NCBI RefSeq assembly: GCF_019207085.1
Contig: NZ_JAATOM010000001.1
Location: forward strand, 310,001-374,000
DNA from: Variovorax sp. dw_308
GTDB lineage: Bacteria > Pseudomonadota > Gammaproteobacteria > Burkholderiales > Burkholderiaceae_C
Direction of reading: 5' to 3'
Length of the DNA: 64,000 bases
This document shows, in pieces, positions 25,456 through 33,733 of this stretch. A model generated the notes under the pieces. The model was not told the origin of the DNA, searched no databases, and was given only the letters and a program-made list of their open reading frames with translations. The position numbers and the translations under genes were made by a program. Positions within the stretch are counted from its first letter, which is position 1, and the number at the start of each line of letters is the position of its first letter.

Positions 25456-25845
25456 GGTGCAAGTCTCGCCGGCGCGCCGCACTGGACAGTGGGCAGGGCG
25501 CAAGGCACTGCCATGCCGGGCGCATGGCGAGCATCTGCAACGCCGCAGGGTGCCCTTCGGCAGATTGGCGCGCGCGCCCGCATCGGCGCACCCGCCGCAA
25601 TGCATTCACCAGGCGACTGATTGGCACTGAAAGCGCGCATTCCAGGCTGAGATAGGTAGGAAGTTCGCATTATCTTCCCGCGTCGCGTTTCGGATGGTGC
25701 CGCTTGGCGCCTCGGTCGCCGGGCACGAAGGGCCGGCGCTGCGCGGCAGGCACCGGCCGGAGGCGGAAGCCGGGCCGCGACGCACGCAAGCTCTGCCCCA
25801 AAGGGCAATGTCCGGATCGCCCGGTGCCCGCTAGCCTGCCGCATC
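25456..25845. other. Intergenic region without a recognisable gene
   Basis: This 390-bp gap separates the divergent zinc-ribbon and HAD lipoprotein genes. It must hold both promoters. An AT-richer patch lies at about 25645-25678. No convincing coding sequence, RNA gene or long repeat was seen. Confidence 0.5.
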
Positions 25846-26874
25846 ATGACCCCGAAAAGCTCCAACCCCTTTGCCCGTGGCTGGCAACACGCCACGGCGG
25901 TCTTCACTTCGGCCTGTGTCGCGCTCCTGCTGGCGGGCTGCGCGAGCGTTGCCGGCGGCGGCGATCCGTTGCCGTCGTGGAACGACGGCCCGGCCAAGAA
26001 GGCGATCGTCGCCTTTGTCGACGACGTGACGCGGGACGGCTCGCCAGGCTTCGTGCCGCCGGCGCAGCGCATCGCCACCTTCGACAACGACGGCACGTTG
26101 TGGGCCGAGCAGCCCATCTACACGCAGTTCGCCTTCATGATCGACCAGGTCAAGGCCGCCGCACCGAAGCATCCGGAGTGGGCCAACAACCCGGTCTACA
26201 AGGCGCTGGCCGCCAACGACCTGCGCGGCGCGCTGGCAGGCGGCGAGAAACCGCTGCTGGAACTGCTGGTCCAGGGCAACAGCGGCATGACGGTCGACGA
26301 GTACGACAAGGCCGTGCGCCAGTGGCTGGCCACGGCGCGGCATCCGGTGCTCAAGCGGCCCTACATCGAGACGGTCTACCAGCCGCAACTCGAACTGCTG
26401 GCCTACCTGAGGGCCAAGGGCTTCAAGACTTTCATCGTCTCGGGCGGGACGATGGAAGTGATGCGCCCCTGGAGCCAGGCCGTGTATGGCATTCCGCCGG
26501 AGCAGGTGGTTGGCTCCTCGCAGGGCGTCAAGTTCGACGGCAACGGCGCGCTGATGCGTGAGCCCAGCCTGGCTTTCCTGAATGACGGCCCGGGCAAGCC
26601 GGTCGGCATCTACATGCACATCGGCCAGCGGCCCATCCTGGCCTTCGGCAATTCGGACGGCGACCTGCAGATGCTGCAGTACACGGTTGCCGGCCCCGGA
26701 CGTAGCCTTGCGCTGCTGGTGCACCACGACGATGCCGCACGCGAGTTCGCCTACGACCGCACGTCGCCTTTCGGCAAGCTGGACAAGGCCTGGGACGAGG
26801 CCGTGCGCCGGAACTGGGTCGTGGTCAGCATGAAGAACGACTGGAAGCGAGTCTTCGCGGATCCCAAGCCCTGA
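25846..26874 (+). CDS. HAD-superfamily phosphatase, lipoprotein
   Basis: A 342-residue protein. A signal peptide ends in the lipobox LLAGC (residues 28-32), so Cys32 should be lipidated and the protein anchored in the envelope. The HAD motif I is Asp80-Asn-Asp82-Gly-Thr (ATFDNDGTLW), motif II is FIVSGGTMEVM and motif IV is FGNSDGDLQML. The order and spacing resemble PSP-like HAD phosphatases. It probably hydrolyses phosphomonoesters in the periplasm, but no specific substrate is indicated. The gene stands alone and is followed directly by a palindromic repeat. Confidence 0.87.
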   Translation: MTPKSSNPFARGWQHATAVFTSACVALLLAGCASVAGGGDPLPSWNDGPAKKAIVAFVDDVTRDGSPGFVPPAQRIATFDNDGTLWAEQPIYTQFAFMIDQVKAAAPKHPEWANNPVYKALAANDLRGALAGGEKPLLELLVQGNSGMTVDEYDKAVRQWLATARHPVLKRPYIETVYQPQLELLAYLRAKGFKTFIVSGGTMEVMRPWSQAVYGIPPEQVVGSSQGVKFDGNGALMREPSLAFLNDGPGKPVGIYMHIGQRPILAFGNSDGDLQMLQYTVAGPGRSLALLVHHDDAAREFAYDRTSPFGKLDKAWDEAVRRNWVVVSMKNDWKRVFADPKP

Positions 26875-26879
26875 TCGGA

Positions 26880-26994
26880 GGCGTGAATCTTTCTACTGCG
26901 GCCACCGATCTCGGGCCTGCGGTCCTCACCGCACGAGAGTGCGGTTCCGGTCCTCAGCCCGACCTCGGCGCCCTCGCTACGAAATCTTCACACC
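26880..26994. repeat. Imperfect palindromic intergenic element after the HAD gene
   Basis: Starting six bases after the stop codon, the arms GGCGTGAATCTTTC (26880-26893) and GAAATCTTCACACC (26981-26994) match as an inverted repeat at 11 of 14 positions. Inside are a second pair (CCGATCTCGGGC with GCCCGACCTCGG) and a perfect core hairpin CCGCAC-GAGA-GTGCGG at 26929-26944. The RNA would form one long stem, possibly acting as a terminator between convergent genes. Confidence 0.6.
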
Positions 26995-27002
26995 TTCTTG
27001 CG

Positions 27003-27839
27003 CTAAGTGTCTGAAGCCCACCCGAGCAACTGCCGCGGCGTGTCCCACAGCAGCTTGTTCCGGTCCACCGGATTCGGAAACAGCTGCTCGATCAGCTTGA
27101 GTTGCGGCCCGTACTCGACGCGCTCCGGCGCGCGCAGGTAGGGCCAGTCCGATCCCCACACGCAGCGATCGAGCGTGAAGGCCCGCACCAGCTCGTGAAT
27201 GAACGGCCACGTGTCCGCATGCGGATGCGGCTCGTGCGAGAACTTGGTGAGGCCCGACAGCTTGATCCATGCGCGCCCGCTGCGGCCCAGTTGCAGCAGC
27301 GCCTGGAAGGCCCGGTTCGACAGGCCGGCGCGCGGCTCCGGACGGCCGCAGTGGTCGATGAGGATGCGCACGCCCGATTCGTTCAACAGCGGCAGCAGGT
27401 CCGGCAACTGGTCCTTCTCGACCTGCACCTGCAACAGCATGCCCAGCTGCTGCAGCATCTTCAGCAGCGGCGCGGTGCCGGTGTAGTAGGCCACGCCCAG
27501 GAAGGCCGGGTTGAACGCCACGCCGACGATGCCCTGCGCCTGCAGCGCCGCCAGCGTCTCCAGGCTGCAGTAGTTCTCCACCACTGCAATGCCCTTGAAG
27601 CGCCCACCGCTTTGCGCGATGGCATCGAGCAGGCAACGGTTGTCGGTGTCGTAGCCCGAGTTGGGCCCGACCACCAGCGCATGCCCGACGCCATAGGCAT
27701 CGAGCACCTGCATGAAGAGCTGCGCCGAGCCGCATTCCTGGCCGGCAGGGCGGTAGTGCGTGTCGGATTGGTACGGAAAACGAACGGGGTCGAAGATATG
27801 GTTGTGGCAGTCGATCTTGGGCTCGTTGAAGATGCTCAT
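27003..27839 (-). CDS. Amidohydrolase family protein (2-pyrone-4,6-dicarboxylate hydrolase-like)
   Basis: A 278-residue TIM-barrel metal-dependent hydrolase. The first metal motif is DCHNHIFDP near the N-terminus, ILIDHCGRPEP lies in the middle, and the late active-site Asp is in RCVWGSDWPYLR. This layout fits the amidohydrolase_2 group that includes 2-pyrone-4,6-dicarboxylate hydrolase and related lactonases. It may hydrolyse a lactone or similar ring compound. It overlaps the TetR gene by 4 bp and is probably controlled by it. Confidence 0.88.
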   Translation of the reverse strand: MSIFNEPKIDCHNHIFDPVRFPYQSDTHYRPAGQECGSAQLFMQVLDAYGVGHALVVGPNSGYDTDNRCLLDAIAQSGGRFKGIAVVENYCSLETLAALQAQGIVGVAFNPAFLGVAYYTGTAPLLKMLQQLGMLLQVQVEKDQLPDLLPLLNESGVRILIDHCGRPEPRAGLSNRAFQALLQLGRSGRAWIKLSGLTKFSHEPHPHADTWPFIHELVRAFTLDRCVWGSDWPYLRAPERVEYGPQLKLIEQLFPNPVDRNKLLWDTPRQLLGWASDT

Positions 27840-28420
27840 TTCTTGTCCTTCTCCTTGGTCGCCGCCATCATCCTGCGAATCTGGTCCCGCAACTGCTTCG
27901 CCACGGTATCGAAAGGTTCGATGTCCTGCTCGGCGCGGCTCAACACCACCGCACCTTCAGCCGAGGCGATCAGCGTGGTGGCAAATTGCCGGGCGATGGC
28001 GGGTGTCAGGCCACCTTGCTGAAGCAGTGTGCCCAGGCGCGTGCGCCAGGTGCGGAACACGTTCGTGGCATGCGCCAGCAGCGCCGGTGAATCGGTCGCG
28101 ACCGTCACCGCCAACACCGCGCAGCCCGCGCCGTTGCCGGAGCGGGTGAGCACCGCGCGCCAGATCGCCAGGAAGTGATCTGTGACAGCCTCGGCCGACG
28201 CGCCGGCCTTTTGCTCCAGCGCGCCGACCAGGAAATCGCCCGCCAGGTCGACCGCCGCGCCGACGAGCTGGTCCTTGCCGTCGGGAAAGTGGTGATAGAC
28301 CGAGCCGCGCGGCGCACCCGTGAGCGCCAGCACCTCCGAGAACGACGTGGATTGCAGCCCGCGCTGGGCGAGCAACTGCACCGCGCCCAGGACCATCTTG
28401 CTGCGAACGTCTGCTGCCAT
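27836..28420 (-). CDS. TetR family transcriptional regulator
   Basis: A 194-residue repressor. The N-terminal helix-turn-helix (VQLLAQRGLQSTSFSEVLALTGAPRGSVYHHF) is typical of TetR; the C-terminal ligand domain (CAVLAVTVATDSPALLAH) resembles the LmrA/YxaF-like group. The ATG at 28420 is supported by GGAG nine bases upstream; a GTG at 28435 is also in frame but lies upstream of that site. It overlaps the amidohydrolase gene by 4 bp and is divergent from a tautomerase gene. A perfect palindrome in the 99-bp gap is its likely operator. Confidence 0.92.
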   Translation of the reverse strand: MAADVRSKMVLGAVQLLAQRGLQSTSFSEVLALTGAPRGSVYHHFPDGKDQLVGAAVDLAGDFLVGALEQKAGASAEAVTDHFLAIWRAVLTRSGNGAGCAVLAVTVATDSPALLAHATNVFRTWRTRLGTLLQQGGLTPAIARQFATTLIASAEGAVVLSRAEQDIEPFDTVAKQLRDQIRRMMAATKEKDKK

Positions 28421-28449
28421 TGCATTTCTCTCCACGTTGGAATAATTGC

Positions 28450-28475
28450 TTGACTATGATGATCGTCATAGTCAA
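28450..28475. promoter_or_regulatory. TetR operator, perfect palindrome plus an extra half-site
   Basis: TTGACTATGA (28450-28459) and TCATAGTCAA (28466-28475) are perfect 10-bp inverted arms around a 6-bp centre. The same right half-site, TCATAGTCAA, occurs again at 28492-28501, just before the tautomerase ribosome binding site. The site lies between the divergent tetR and tautomerase genes, so binding would probably shut off both. Confidence 0.8.
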
Positions 28476-28519
28476 GAATATATGCACACCATCATAGTCA
28501 ACCCTCGAAGGAGCTTTCC

Positions 28520-28960
28520 ATGCCCATGATCGACGTCTACGCAGCCGCAGACATCTTCCCCGCCGACGCCGACCGCGAACTGGGCGAAGCCCTCTCGATG
28601 GCCGTCCTGCGCGCCGAAGGTGTGGCAACGCCCGGGCCATTCCACACGAACAACACCGCGGCGTACATCCACCGCATGGCGCCATCGGCAGTGCAGACGG
28701 CCGCTACGGCGCAAGCTCGCACGGTACGCATCCAGATCATCACGCCGCCCGGCTCGCTGAACCGCGAAGGGCAGAAGCAGATCGTGAAGGAAGCGACCGA
28801 GATCGTCGCGAAGGTCTCTGGCGACGCGACGTTGCCGGCCCGTACCTGGGTGCTGCTGACCGAGGCGGTGGAGGGCGGCTGGGGCATGTTCGGCACGGCC
28901 TTCGGCAAGGAGGAATTCGGCGCGCTGGCGGCCAGGGCGAAGGCGGCTGCAGGCGCCTGA
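28520..28960 (+). CDS. Tautomerase family protein
   Basis: A 146-residue protein starting Met-Pro (PMIDVYAA), so removal of Met exposes the N-terminal Pro that is the catalytic base in the 4-oxalocrotonate tautomerase superfamily. The length suits the fused two-domain members (malonate semialdehyde decarboxylase or cis-CaaD-like), in which two beta-alpha-beta units lie in one chain (VRIQIITPPGSLNREGQKQIV near the middle starts the second). The reaction is unknown. It is divergent from tetR and preceded by an extra operator half-site, so it is probably induced by the TetR ligand. Confidence 0.8.
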   Translation: MPMIDVYAAADIFPADADRELGEALSMAVLRAEGVATPGPFHTNNTAAYIHRMAPSAVQTAATAQARTVRIQIITPPGSLNREGQKQIVKEATEIVAKVSGDATLPARTWVLLTEAVEGGWGMFGTAFGKEEFGALAARAKAAAGA

Positions 28961-29038
28961 CCGAGCGCGATTGGCACGCCGCGAGCACGATTTCGCGGTG
29001 CTGACTAAGATGGCCGCCCCAACACTGCGAGCCATCCC

Positions 29039-30049
29039 ATGAGCCTCCCCACTACCCGCCTGGGCCGCACCGGCCTCATCGTGTCGCGCCTTGCACTGGG
29101 CACCATGACCTTCGGGCTGCAGACCGACGAGGCCACTTCCTTCCGCATCCTGGACAAGGCCACCGATGGCGGCATCAACTTCCTCGACACGGCCGACGTG
29201 TACCCGCTCGGCGGCACCGTCGAGACCACCGGGCGCACCGAGGAGATCATCGGCCGCTGGCTCAACCAGCAGGGCAAGAGCCGGCGCAGCGAGTTCATCG
29301 TGGCGACCAAGGCGGCCAACAAGGTCGGCCCCAATCCGTGGGACCAGGGCAACTCGCGCAAGCACTTGCTCGATGCGATCGACGTGTCGCTGAAGCGGCT
29401 GCAGACCGACCACGTCGACCTCTACCAGCTTCACCACGACGACCCGAACACGCCGCTCGACGAAAGCCTGGAGGCGCTTGACGTGATCGTGCGTTCAGGC
29501 CGCGCGCGCTACATCGGCGTGTCGAATTTCCTGTCGTACCGGCTCGCCCGTTCCATCGGCATTGCGGCAGTGAAGCGGCTGACGCAGTTCGTGTCGGTGC
29601 AGCCGCGCTACAGCCTGTTGTTCCGCGAGATCGAGCGCGAACTGCTGCCGCTGGCGCGCGAGGAAGGCCTGGGCGTGATCCCCTACAACCCGCTCGCCGG
29701 CGGCCTGCTCACCGGCAAGTACGCGCCCGGCGCCAAGCCGGAGGACAACACGCGCTTCACGCTCGGCACGGCCGGCTCGATGTACCAGGACCGCTACTGG
29801 AACGAGCGCAGCTTCAACACCGTGAGCCAACTGCACAAGCTGGCCGAGGAAGCCGGCGTGCCGCTCGCGACGCTTTCCGTCGCCTGGGTGATGGCCAACC
29901 CGCTGATCACCGCGCCGCTGCTCGGCGCGAGCAAGCCCGAGCAACTCGATGCCACGCTCGCCGCGGCCGAATACCAGCTGCCCGCCGATCTCAAGCAACG
30001 GCTCGATGAGCTGACCGCCGAATACCGCAAGGGCGATGCGCCCCGTTGA
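29039..30049 (+). CDS. Aldo/keto reductase
   Basis: A 336-residue TIM-barrel oxidoreductase using NADPH. The catalytic tetrad is visible: Asp50 and Tyr55 (FLDTADVY), Lys91 (VATKAANK) and the His of LYQLHHDD (132/133). The C-terminal region APLLGASKPEQLDATLAA binds the cofactor phosphate. The sequence resembles the Tas/YajO-like branch. It probably reduces an aldehyde or ketone. The next gene, a quinone-reductase-like protein, starts 21 bp later and is probably cotranscribed. Confidence 0.92.
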   Translation: MSLPTTRLGRTGLIVSRLALGTMTFGLQTDEATSFRILDKATDGGINFLDTADVYPLGGTVETTGRTEEIIGRWLNQQGKSRRSEFIVATKAANKVGPNPWDQGNSRKHLLDAIDVSLKRLQTDHVDLYQLHHDDPNTPLDESLEALDVIVRSGRARYIGVSNFLSYRLARSIGIAAVKRLTQFVSVQPRYSLLFREIERELLPLAREEGLGVIPYNPLAGGLLTGKYAPGAKPEDNTRFTLGTAGSMYQDRYWNERSFNTVSQLHKLAEEAGVPLATLSVAWVMANPLITAPLLGASKPEQLDATLAAAEYQLPADLKQRLDELTAEYRKGDAPR

Positions 30050-30070
30050 TACCCAGAGGACACGACTTTC

Positions 30071-31219
30071 ATGAGCATTCCAGAAGACCGCATGGCTCTG
30101 CAACTGCGTTCGCTCGTCAAGAAAAACGGCGAGCTTGAACTGTCGCTGGCCAGCGTGCCGGTGCCCGCGCCCGGACCGGACGAGGTGCTGATTCGCGTCG
30201 AGGGCTCGCCGCTGAATCCGTCGGACCTGGGGCTGTTGTTCGGCGCGGCCGACATGAGCACGGCCAAGGCATCGGGCTCGGCGGCGGATCGCCCCGTCGT
30301 CACCGCCACCGTTCCCGAGGCCGGCCTGCGTGCCACGGCCGGCCGGCTCGATGAATCGATGCCCGTGGGCAATGAAGGCGCCGGTGTGGTCGTGGAGGCC
30401 GGTTCCTCGCCGGCCGCGCAGGCATTGCTCGGCAAGACGGTGGCGGCCATTGGCGGGGCGATGTATGCGCAGTACCGCGCCGTGCCCGTTGCGCAGACGC
30501 TGCTGCTGCCCGAAGGCGCGACGGCGGTGGACGGCGCCTCGTCCTTCGTCAATCCGCTGACCGCGCTCGGCATGGTCGAGACGATGCGCCGCGAAGGCCA
30601 TTCCGCACTCGTGCACACGGCAGCCGCGTCCAACCTCGGCCAGATGCTGAATCGCATCTGCATGAAGGACGGCATTGCGCTGGTGAACATCGTGCGCAAG
30701 CAGGAGCAGGCCGACCTGCTCAAGGCAATGGGCGCGAAGCATGTCTGCGATTCGAGCGCGCCCACCTTCCTGCAGGACCTGACCGACGCACTGGCCGAGA
30801 CTGGCGCCACCATCGCCTTCGACGCCACCGGCGGCGGCAGGCTCGGCGGCCAGATCCTCGGCTGCATGGAAGCCGCGATCAACAGGACCGCCAGGGAATA
30901 CAGCCGCTACGGCTCGGCCACGCACAAGCAGGTGTACCTCTACGGCGGCCTGGACATGCGCCCGACGGAGTTCGTGCGCAATTTCGGCACGGCCTGGGGC
31001 ATGGGCGGATGGCTGCTGTTCCCGTTCCTGAACAAGATCGGGCCGGCCGCGGCGGAGGTGCTCAAGCGGCGTGTGGCGTCGGAACTGAAGACGACCTTTG
31101 CAAGCCACTACTCGAAGGAGATCTCGCTGGCGGACGTGCTGGACCTGGGCACGATCGCGGTCTACAACCAGCGGGCGACGGGGACGAAGTACCTGATCAA
31201 TCCGAACAGGGGGTTGTAG
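30071..31219 (+). CDS. MDR-superfamily zinc-independent oxidoreductase (quinone oxidoreductase-like)
   Basis: A 382-residue NAD(P)-binding protein. The N-terminal catalytic domain has DEVLIRVEGSPLNPSDLGLLFG without the zinc-binding Cys/His set, and the Rossmann part contains ALVHTAAASNLGQMLNRI in place of the usual GxGxxG motif. A zinc-independent reduction of quinones or enones is the likely activity. It is probably cotranscribed with the aldo/keto reductase gene just upstream and may act on the same compounds. Function is inferred from fold only. Confidence 0.85.
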   Translation: MSIPEDRMALQLRSLVKKNGELELSLASVPVPAPGPDEVLIRVEGSPLNPSDLGLLFGAADMSTAKASGSAADRPVVTATVPEAGLRATAGRLDESMPVGNEGAGVVVEAGSSPAAQALLGKTVAAIGGAMYAQYRAVPVAQTLLLPEGATAVDGASSFVNPLTALGMVETMRREGHSALVHTAAASNLGQMLNRICMKDGIALVNIVRKQEQADLLKAMGAKHVCDSSAPTFLQDLTDALAETGATIAFDATGGGRLGGQILGCMEAAINRTAREYSRYGSATHKQVYLYGGLDMRPTEFVRNFGTAWGMGGWLLFPFLNKIGPAAAEVLKRRVASELKTTFASHYSKEISLADVLDLGTIAVYNQRATGTKYLINPNRGL

Positions 31220-31231
31220 AAACCGTTCGAC

Positions 31232-31534
31232 CTATCGTCGCTTTTGTTTGAATCCGGATTCCCGTTGGCTTCGAAGGGCAAGAACGAGGACCATGTCAAT
31301 GTTTGGAATGTATTGGTAGCGCGCGACATAGGCGTATGAGTCGCGGCCGACGAGCAGTTCGCGCCTGCCATTCTTCACGGGCCGACCGATCAACGGACTG
31401 TGGCGAAGGATGTCGAACGCCGCGACAAGATCTTTGATGCGCTGCGCGAAGTTCGCAACTTCGAATTGCTCCATGTGGTCGATGAATCGATCGAGGTCAT
31501 CGAAGACCGCCGGGGCGAGTTCAATGCGGGTCAT
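31232..31534 (-). CDS. RelE/ParE-type toxin
   Basis: A 100-residue basic protein of the RelE/ParE toxin superfamily. ELAPAVFDDLDRFIDHM at the start, HSPLIGRPVKNGRREL in the middle, and YVARYQYIPNIDMVLVLALRSQRE with the C-terminal Arg fit the family. ParE members poison DNA gyrase; RelE members cut mRNA at the ribosome, and the sequence does not decide between them. Its start overlaps the antitoxin stop by 4 bp, the usual antitoxin-first arrangement. Genes of this kind are often acquired horizontally. Confidence 0.85.
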   Translation of the reverse strand: MTRIELAPAVFDDLDRFIDHMEQFEVANFAQRIKDLVAAFDILRHSPLIGRPVKNGRRELLVGRDSYAYVARYQYIPNIDMVLVLALRSQRESGFKQKRR

Positions 31535-31830
31535 CCAGGCTTCGTTGGCAGGTCAAGCCGTCGCGCCGCAGGCCTTGCCGGCTTGGCTCCCTTTGCCCTT
31601 GCACCGAGATAAGCCTTCGCCTCGTCCCAGGACACCGTCTCTTCAGTCGCCAGGAACTTGGCCCAACGCTTTTCCGCAACGGCATGGAGCGCTTCTTCGG
31701 CTTCGACCCGCTCGACCGTCTGTGCGATTGCTTCCACGATGAAGGCATGCGCAGTCTTCCCCGCGCGCTCTGCGGCAGAAGCAATGCGCTCCTTGAGATC
31801 GTCTTCGATGCGGATAGTGGTTGTCGACAT
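31531..31830 (-). CDS. Ribbon-helix-helix antitoxin of the ParE-type module
   Basis: A 99-residue protein. The N-terminal STTTIRIEDDLKERIASAAERAGKTAHAFIVEAIAQ is a ribbon-helix-helix DNA-binding domain (CopG/ParD-like). The C-terminal part (WDEAKAYLGARAKGAKPAR) would wrap the toxin. The start at 31830 lies 24 bp upstream of nothing but its promoter palindrome, and the protein should repress its own operon together with the toxin. The 4-bp overlap with the toxin gene couples their translation. Confidence 0.87.
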   Translation of the reverse strand: MSTTTIRIEDDLKERIASAAERAGKTAHAFIVEAIAQTVERVEAEEALHAVAEKRWAKFLATEETVSWDEAKAYLGARAKGAKPARPAARRLDLPTKPG

Positions 31831-31853
31831 GTTTCGGCCCTCTATTGACTTCG

Positions 31854-31883
31854 AATGTAGCACGGTTGTGCTACAGATGCCAA
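31854..31883 (-). promoter_or_regulatory. Promoter and operator of the toxin-antitoxin operon
   Basis: TGTAGCAC and GTGCTACA (31856-31875) form a perfect 8-bp inverted repeat around GGTT. On the minus strand it fills the space between a -35-like TTGGCA (31883-31878) and a -10-like TACATT (31859-31854), with 18 bp between them. Binding there would block RNA polymerase, as expected for autorepression. Confidence 0.65.
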
Positions 31884-31914
31884 GTGAGGCTTGGTAGGTC
31901 CAGGGCGACTGCGT

Positions 31915-32298
31915 TCAGACGGCGTACTGCGCCTCGCCATTGCCGAAGGACCAGTTCTCCTTGCGCACTTCGACCAGGTTGATGAACACATCCTCGCGGC
32001 GCATGCCGAGCCGCTCATGCAGGCCGTCGACGATGGCCTTGTAGAACGTGCGCTTCTGCTCGACGGTGCGCCCCTCGCTCAGCGTGATCTGGAGGATGAC
32101 GCAGTCCGGCGATCTCGCAATGTCCATGTAGGTCGGGTCGACGATGAAATCCGCGGGCGCATGCTCCGTGATGATCTGGAAGCGGTCGTTCTTCGGCACG
32201 TTGATGGTGCTGACCATGGCGTCGTAGATGACATCGCCAATGGTGCGGCGATGGTCGGCGCTCTTGCCGGCGGCGAGATCGATGCGAACGAGGGGCAT
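31915..32298 (-). CDS. Tautomerase family protein (second)
   Basis: A 127-residue protein starting Met-Pro (PLVRIDLAAGKS), giving the N-terminal catalytic Pro of the tautomerase superfamily. The single-chain length with two related halves (RTIGDVIYDAMVSTINVP and RTFYKAIVDGLHERLGM) and the conserved VEVRKENWSFGNGEAQY end fit the malonate semialdehyde decarboxylase-like branch. The reaction is unknown. It differs clearly from the tautomerase at 28520-28960, so the two are distant paralogues flanking the reductase genes. Confidence 0.87.
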   Translation of the reverse strand: MPLVRIDLAAGKSADHRRTIGDVIYDAMVSTINVPKNDRFQIITEHAPADFIVDPTYMDIARSPDCVILQITLSEGRTVEQKRTFYKAIVDGLHERLGMRREDVFINLVEVRKENWSFGNGEAQYAV

Positions 32299-32435
32299 GG
32301 CGAGTCCTTGGAGTGGGCAGAAATTATGGCGACCGGCGGCGCCTTGCGTGAATTCCCCGCGCGCTGCGCCGTCATTGCGCGAATGCTAAGGTCGCCGCCC
32401 CGGCTCGAACCCGGAACGCATCCAGAAGGCTCCCC

Positions 32436-33659
32436 GTGCCCCGTTCCCCCTCTCATGATTCCGGCCGCGTTGCGGCTCCAGGCCTTTCCCCGGCCCTCAC
32501 CTGGCTCTTCGCCGTGGCTTGCGGCCTCTGCGTGGCCAACATCTACTACGCGCAGCCGCTGCTCGGGCCGATCGCGCTCAGCCTGAACCTGCATGCCGGG
32601 CTTGCCGGCCTGATCATGACGCTGACGCAACTGGGCTATGGCCTGGGCCTGCTGCTCATCGTGCCGCTGGCGGACGTGGTCGAGAACCGGCGGCTCGTGG
32701 CCACGGCGCTGGTGGGCACGGTGATGGGGCTGGTCGGCATCACGCTCTCGACCTCGGCTGCCGGGTTCCTGGCGGCCTCGCTGCTGGTCGGCGCGGGCGC
32801 GGTCGCGGCGCAGGTGCTGGTGCCCTTCGCATCGCACCTCGCACCCGAGGCCACGCGCGGCAAGGTGGTGGGCAACATCATGGCGGGGCTGCTCGCCGGC
32901 ATCATGCTGGCGCGGCCGTTTTCCAGCATCGTGGCGGCGGCGTTCGGCTGGCGCGCGGTGTTCGGCATCTCGGCGGTGCTGATGACGGTGTTGATCGTCG
33001 TGCTGTGGCGCGCGCTGCCCCGGCGCGAGCCGCACGGCTCGGTCGGCTATGCGCGCACCATGGCCTCGCTGCCGGGCATCGCCTGGCGCACACCGGTGCT
33101 GCGCCGGCGCGCCGCGTACCAGGGAATGATGTTCGCGGCCTTCCAGACCTTCTGGACCGCCGTGCCCTTGCTGCTGGCGCATGAGTTCGGCCTGGGGCAG
33201 GGCGGCATCGCGGCCTTTGCGCTGGCGGGTGCGGCGGGTGCGCTGGCCGCGCCCCTGTCGGGCCGGCTGGCGGACCGGGGCCTGACGCGACCCGCGACCG
33301 GCATCGCGATGGCGATCGCGCTGCTGTCCTTTGTGCTGGGCGCCGTGTCGGCCCGGTTCCATTCGATGATCGGCCTGGTGGCGGCGGGCGTGCTGCTCGA
33401 CGGCGCGGTGCAGTTGTGCCAGGTGCTGAGCCTGCGCAGCCTCTACGTGCTGGCGCCCGAGTTGCGCGGCCGGCTCAACGGGCTGTTCATGACCTTCATC
33501 TTCCTCTGTGCGGCCGTGGCATCGGCCCTGGCGGCCGCGGTCTACACCTTCCACGGATGGACGGGCCTTTGCCTGCTGGGCGGGGCCTATGTGGCGCTGG
33601 CCCTGGCCTTCTACGCCACCGAGTTCATGCGGCGCCGGCCGGAGCTGGCGGCCACCTGA
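32436..33659 (+). CDS. MFS transporter
   Basis: A 407-residue carrier with 12 membrane segments. The start WLFAVACGLCVANIYYAQPLLGPIA is characteristic of the YgaY/YnfM-like MFS group, and GLLLIVPLADVVENRRLV gives the loop 2-3 motif. It probably exports a small molecule, but the substrate is unknown. The start is GTG at 32436; AGAAGG a few bases upstream supports it. It is divergent from the tautomerase gene and ends 74 bp before the ParB-like gene. Confidence 0.88.
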   Translation: MPRSPSHDSGRVAAPGLSPALTWLFAVACGLCVANIYYAQPLLGPIALSLNLHAGLAGLIMTLTQLGYGLGLLLIVPLADVVENRRLVATALVGTVMGLVGITLSTSAAGFLAASLLVGAGAVAAQVLVPFASHLAPEATRGKVVGNIMAGLLAGIMLARPFSSIVAAAFGWRAVFGISAVLMTVLIVVLWRALPRREPHGSVGYARTMASLPGIAWRTPVLRRRAAYQGMMFAAFQTFWTAVPLLLAHEFGLGQGGIAAFALAGAAGALAAPLSGRLADRGLTRPATGIAMAIALLSFVLGAVSARFHSMIGLVAAGVLLDGAVQLCQVLSLRSLYVLAPELRGRLNGLFMTFIFLCAAVASALAAAVYTFHGWTGLCLLGGAYVALALAFYATEFMRRRPELAAT

Positions 33660-33733
33660 GGCTCCCTGACGACCCCTCCGGCGCGGATCTCTACAATTGC
33701 GCCCCCTTTGCAACTGCCCGGATCTCGCGCCCC

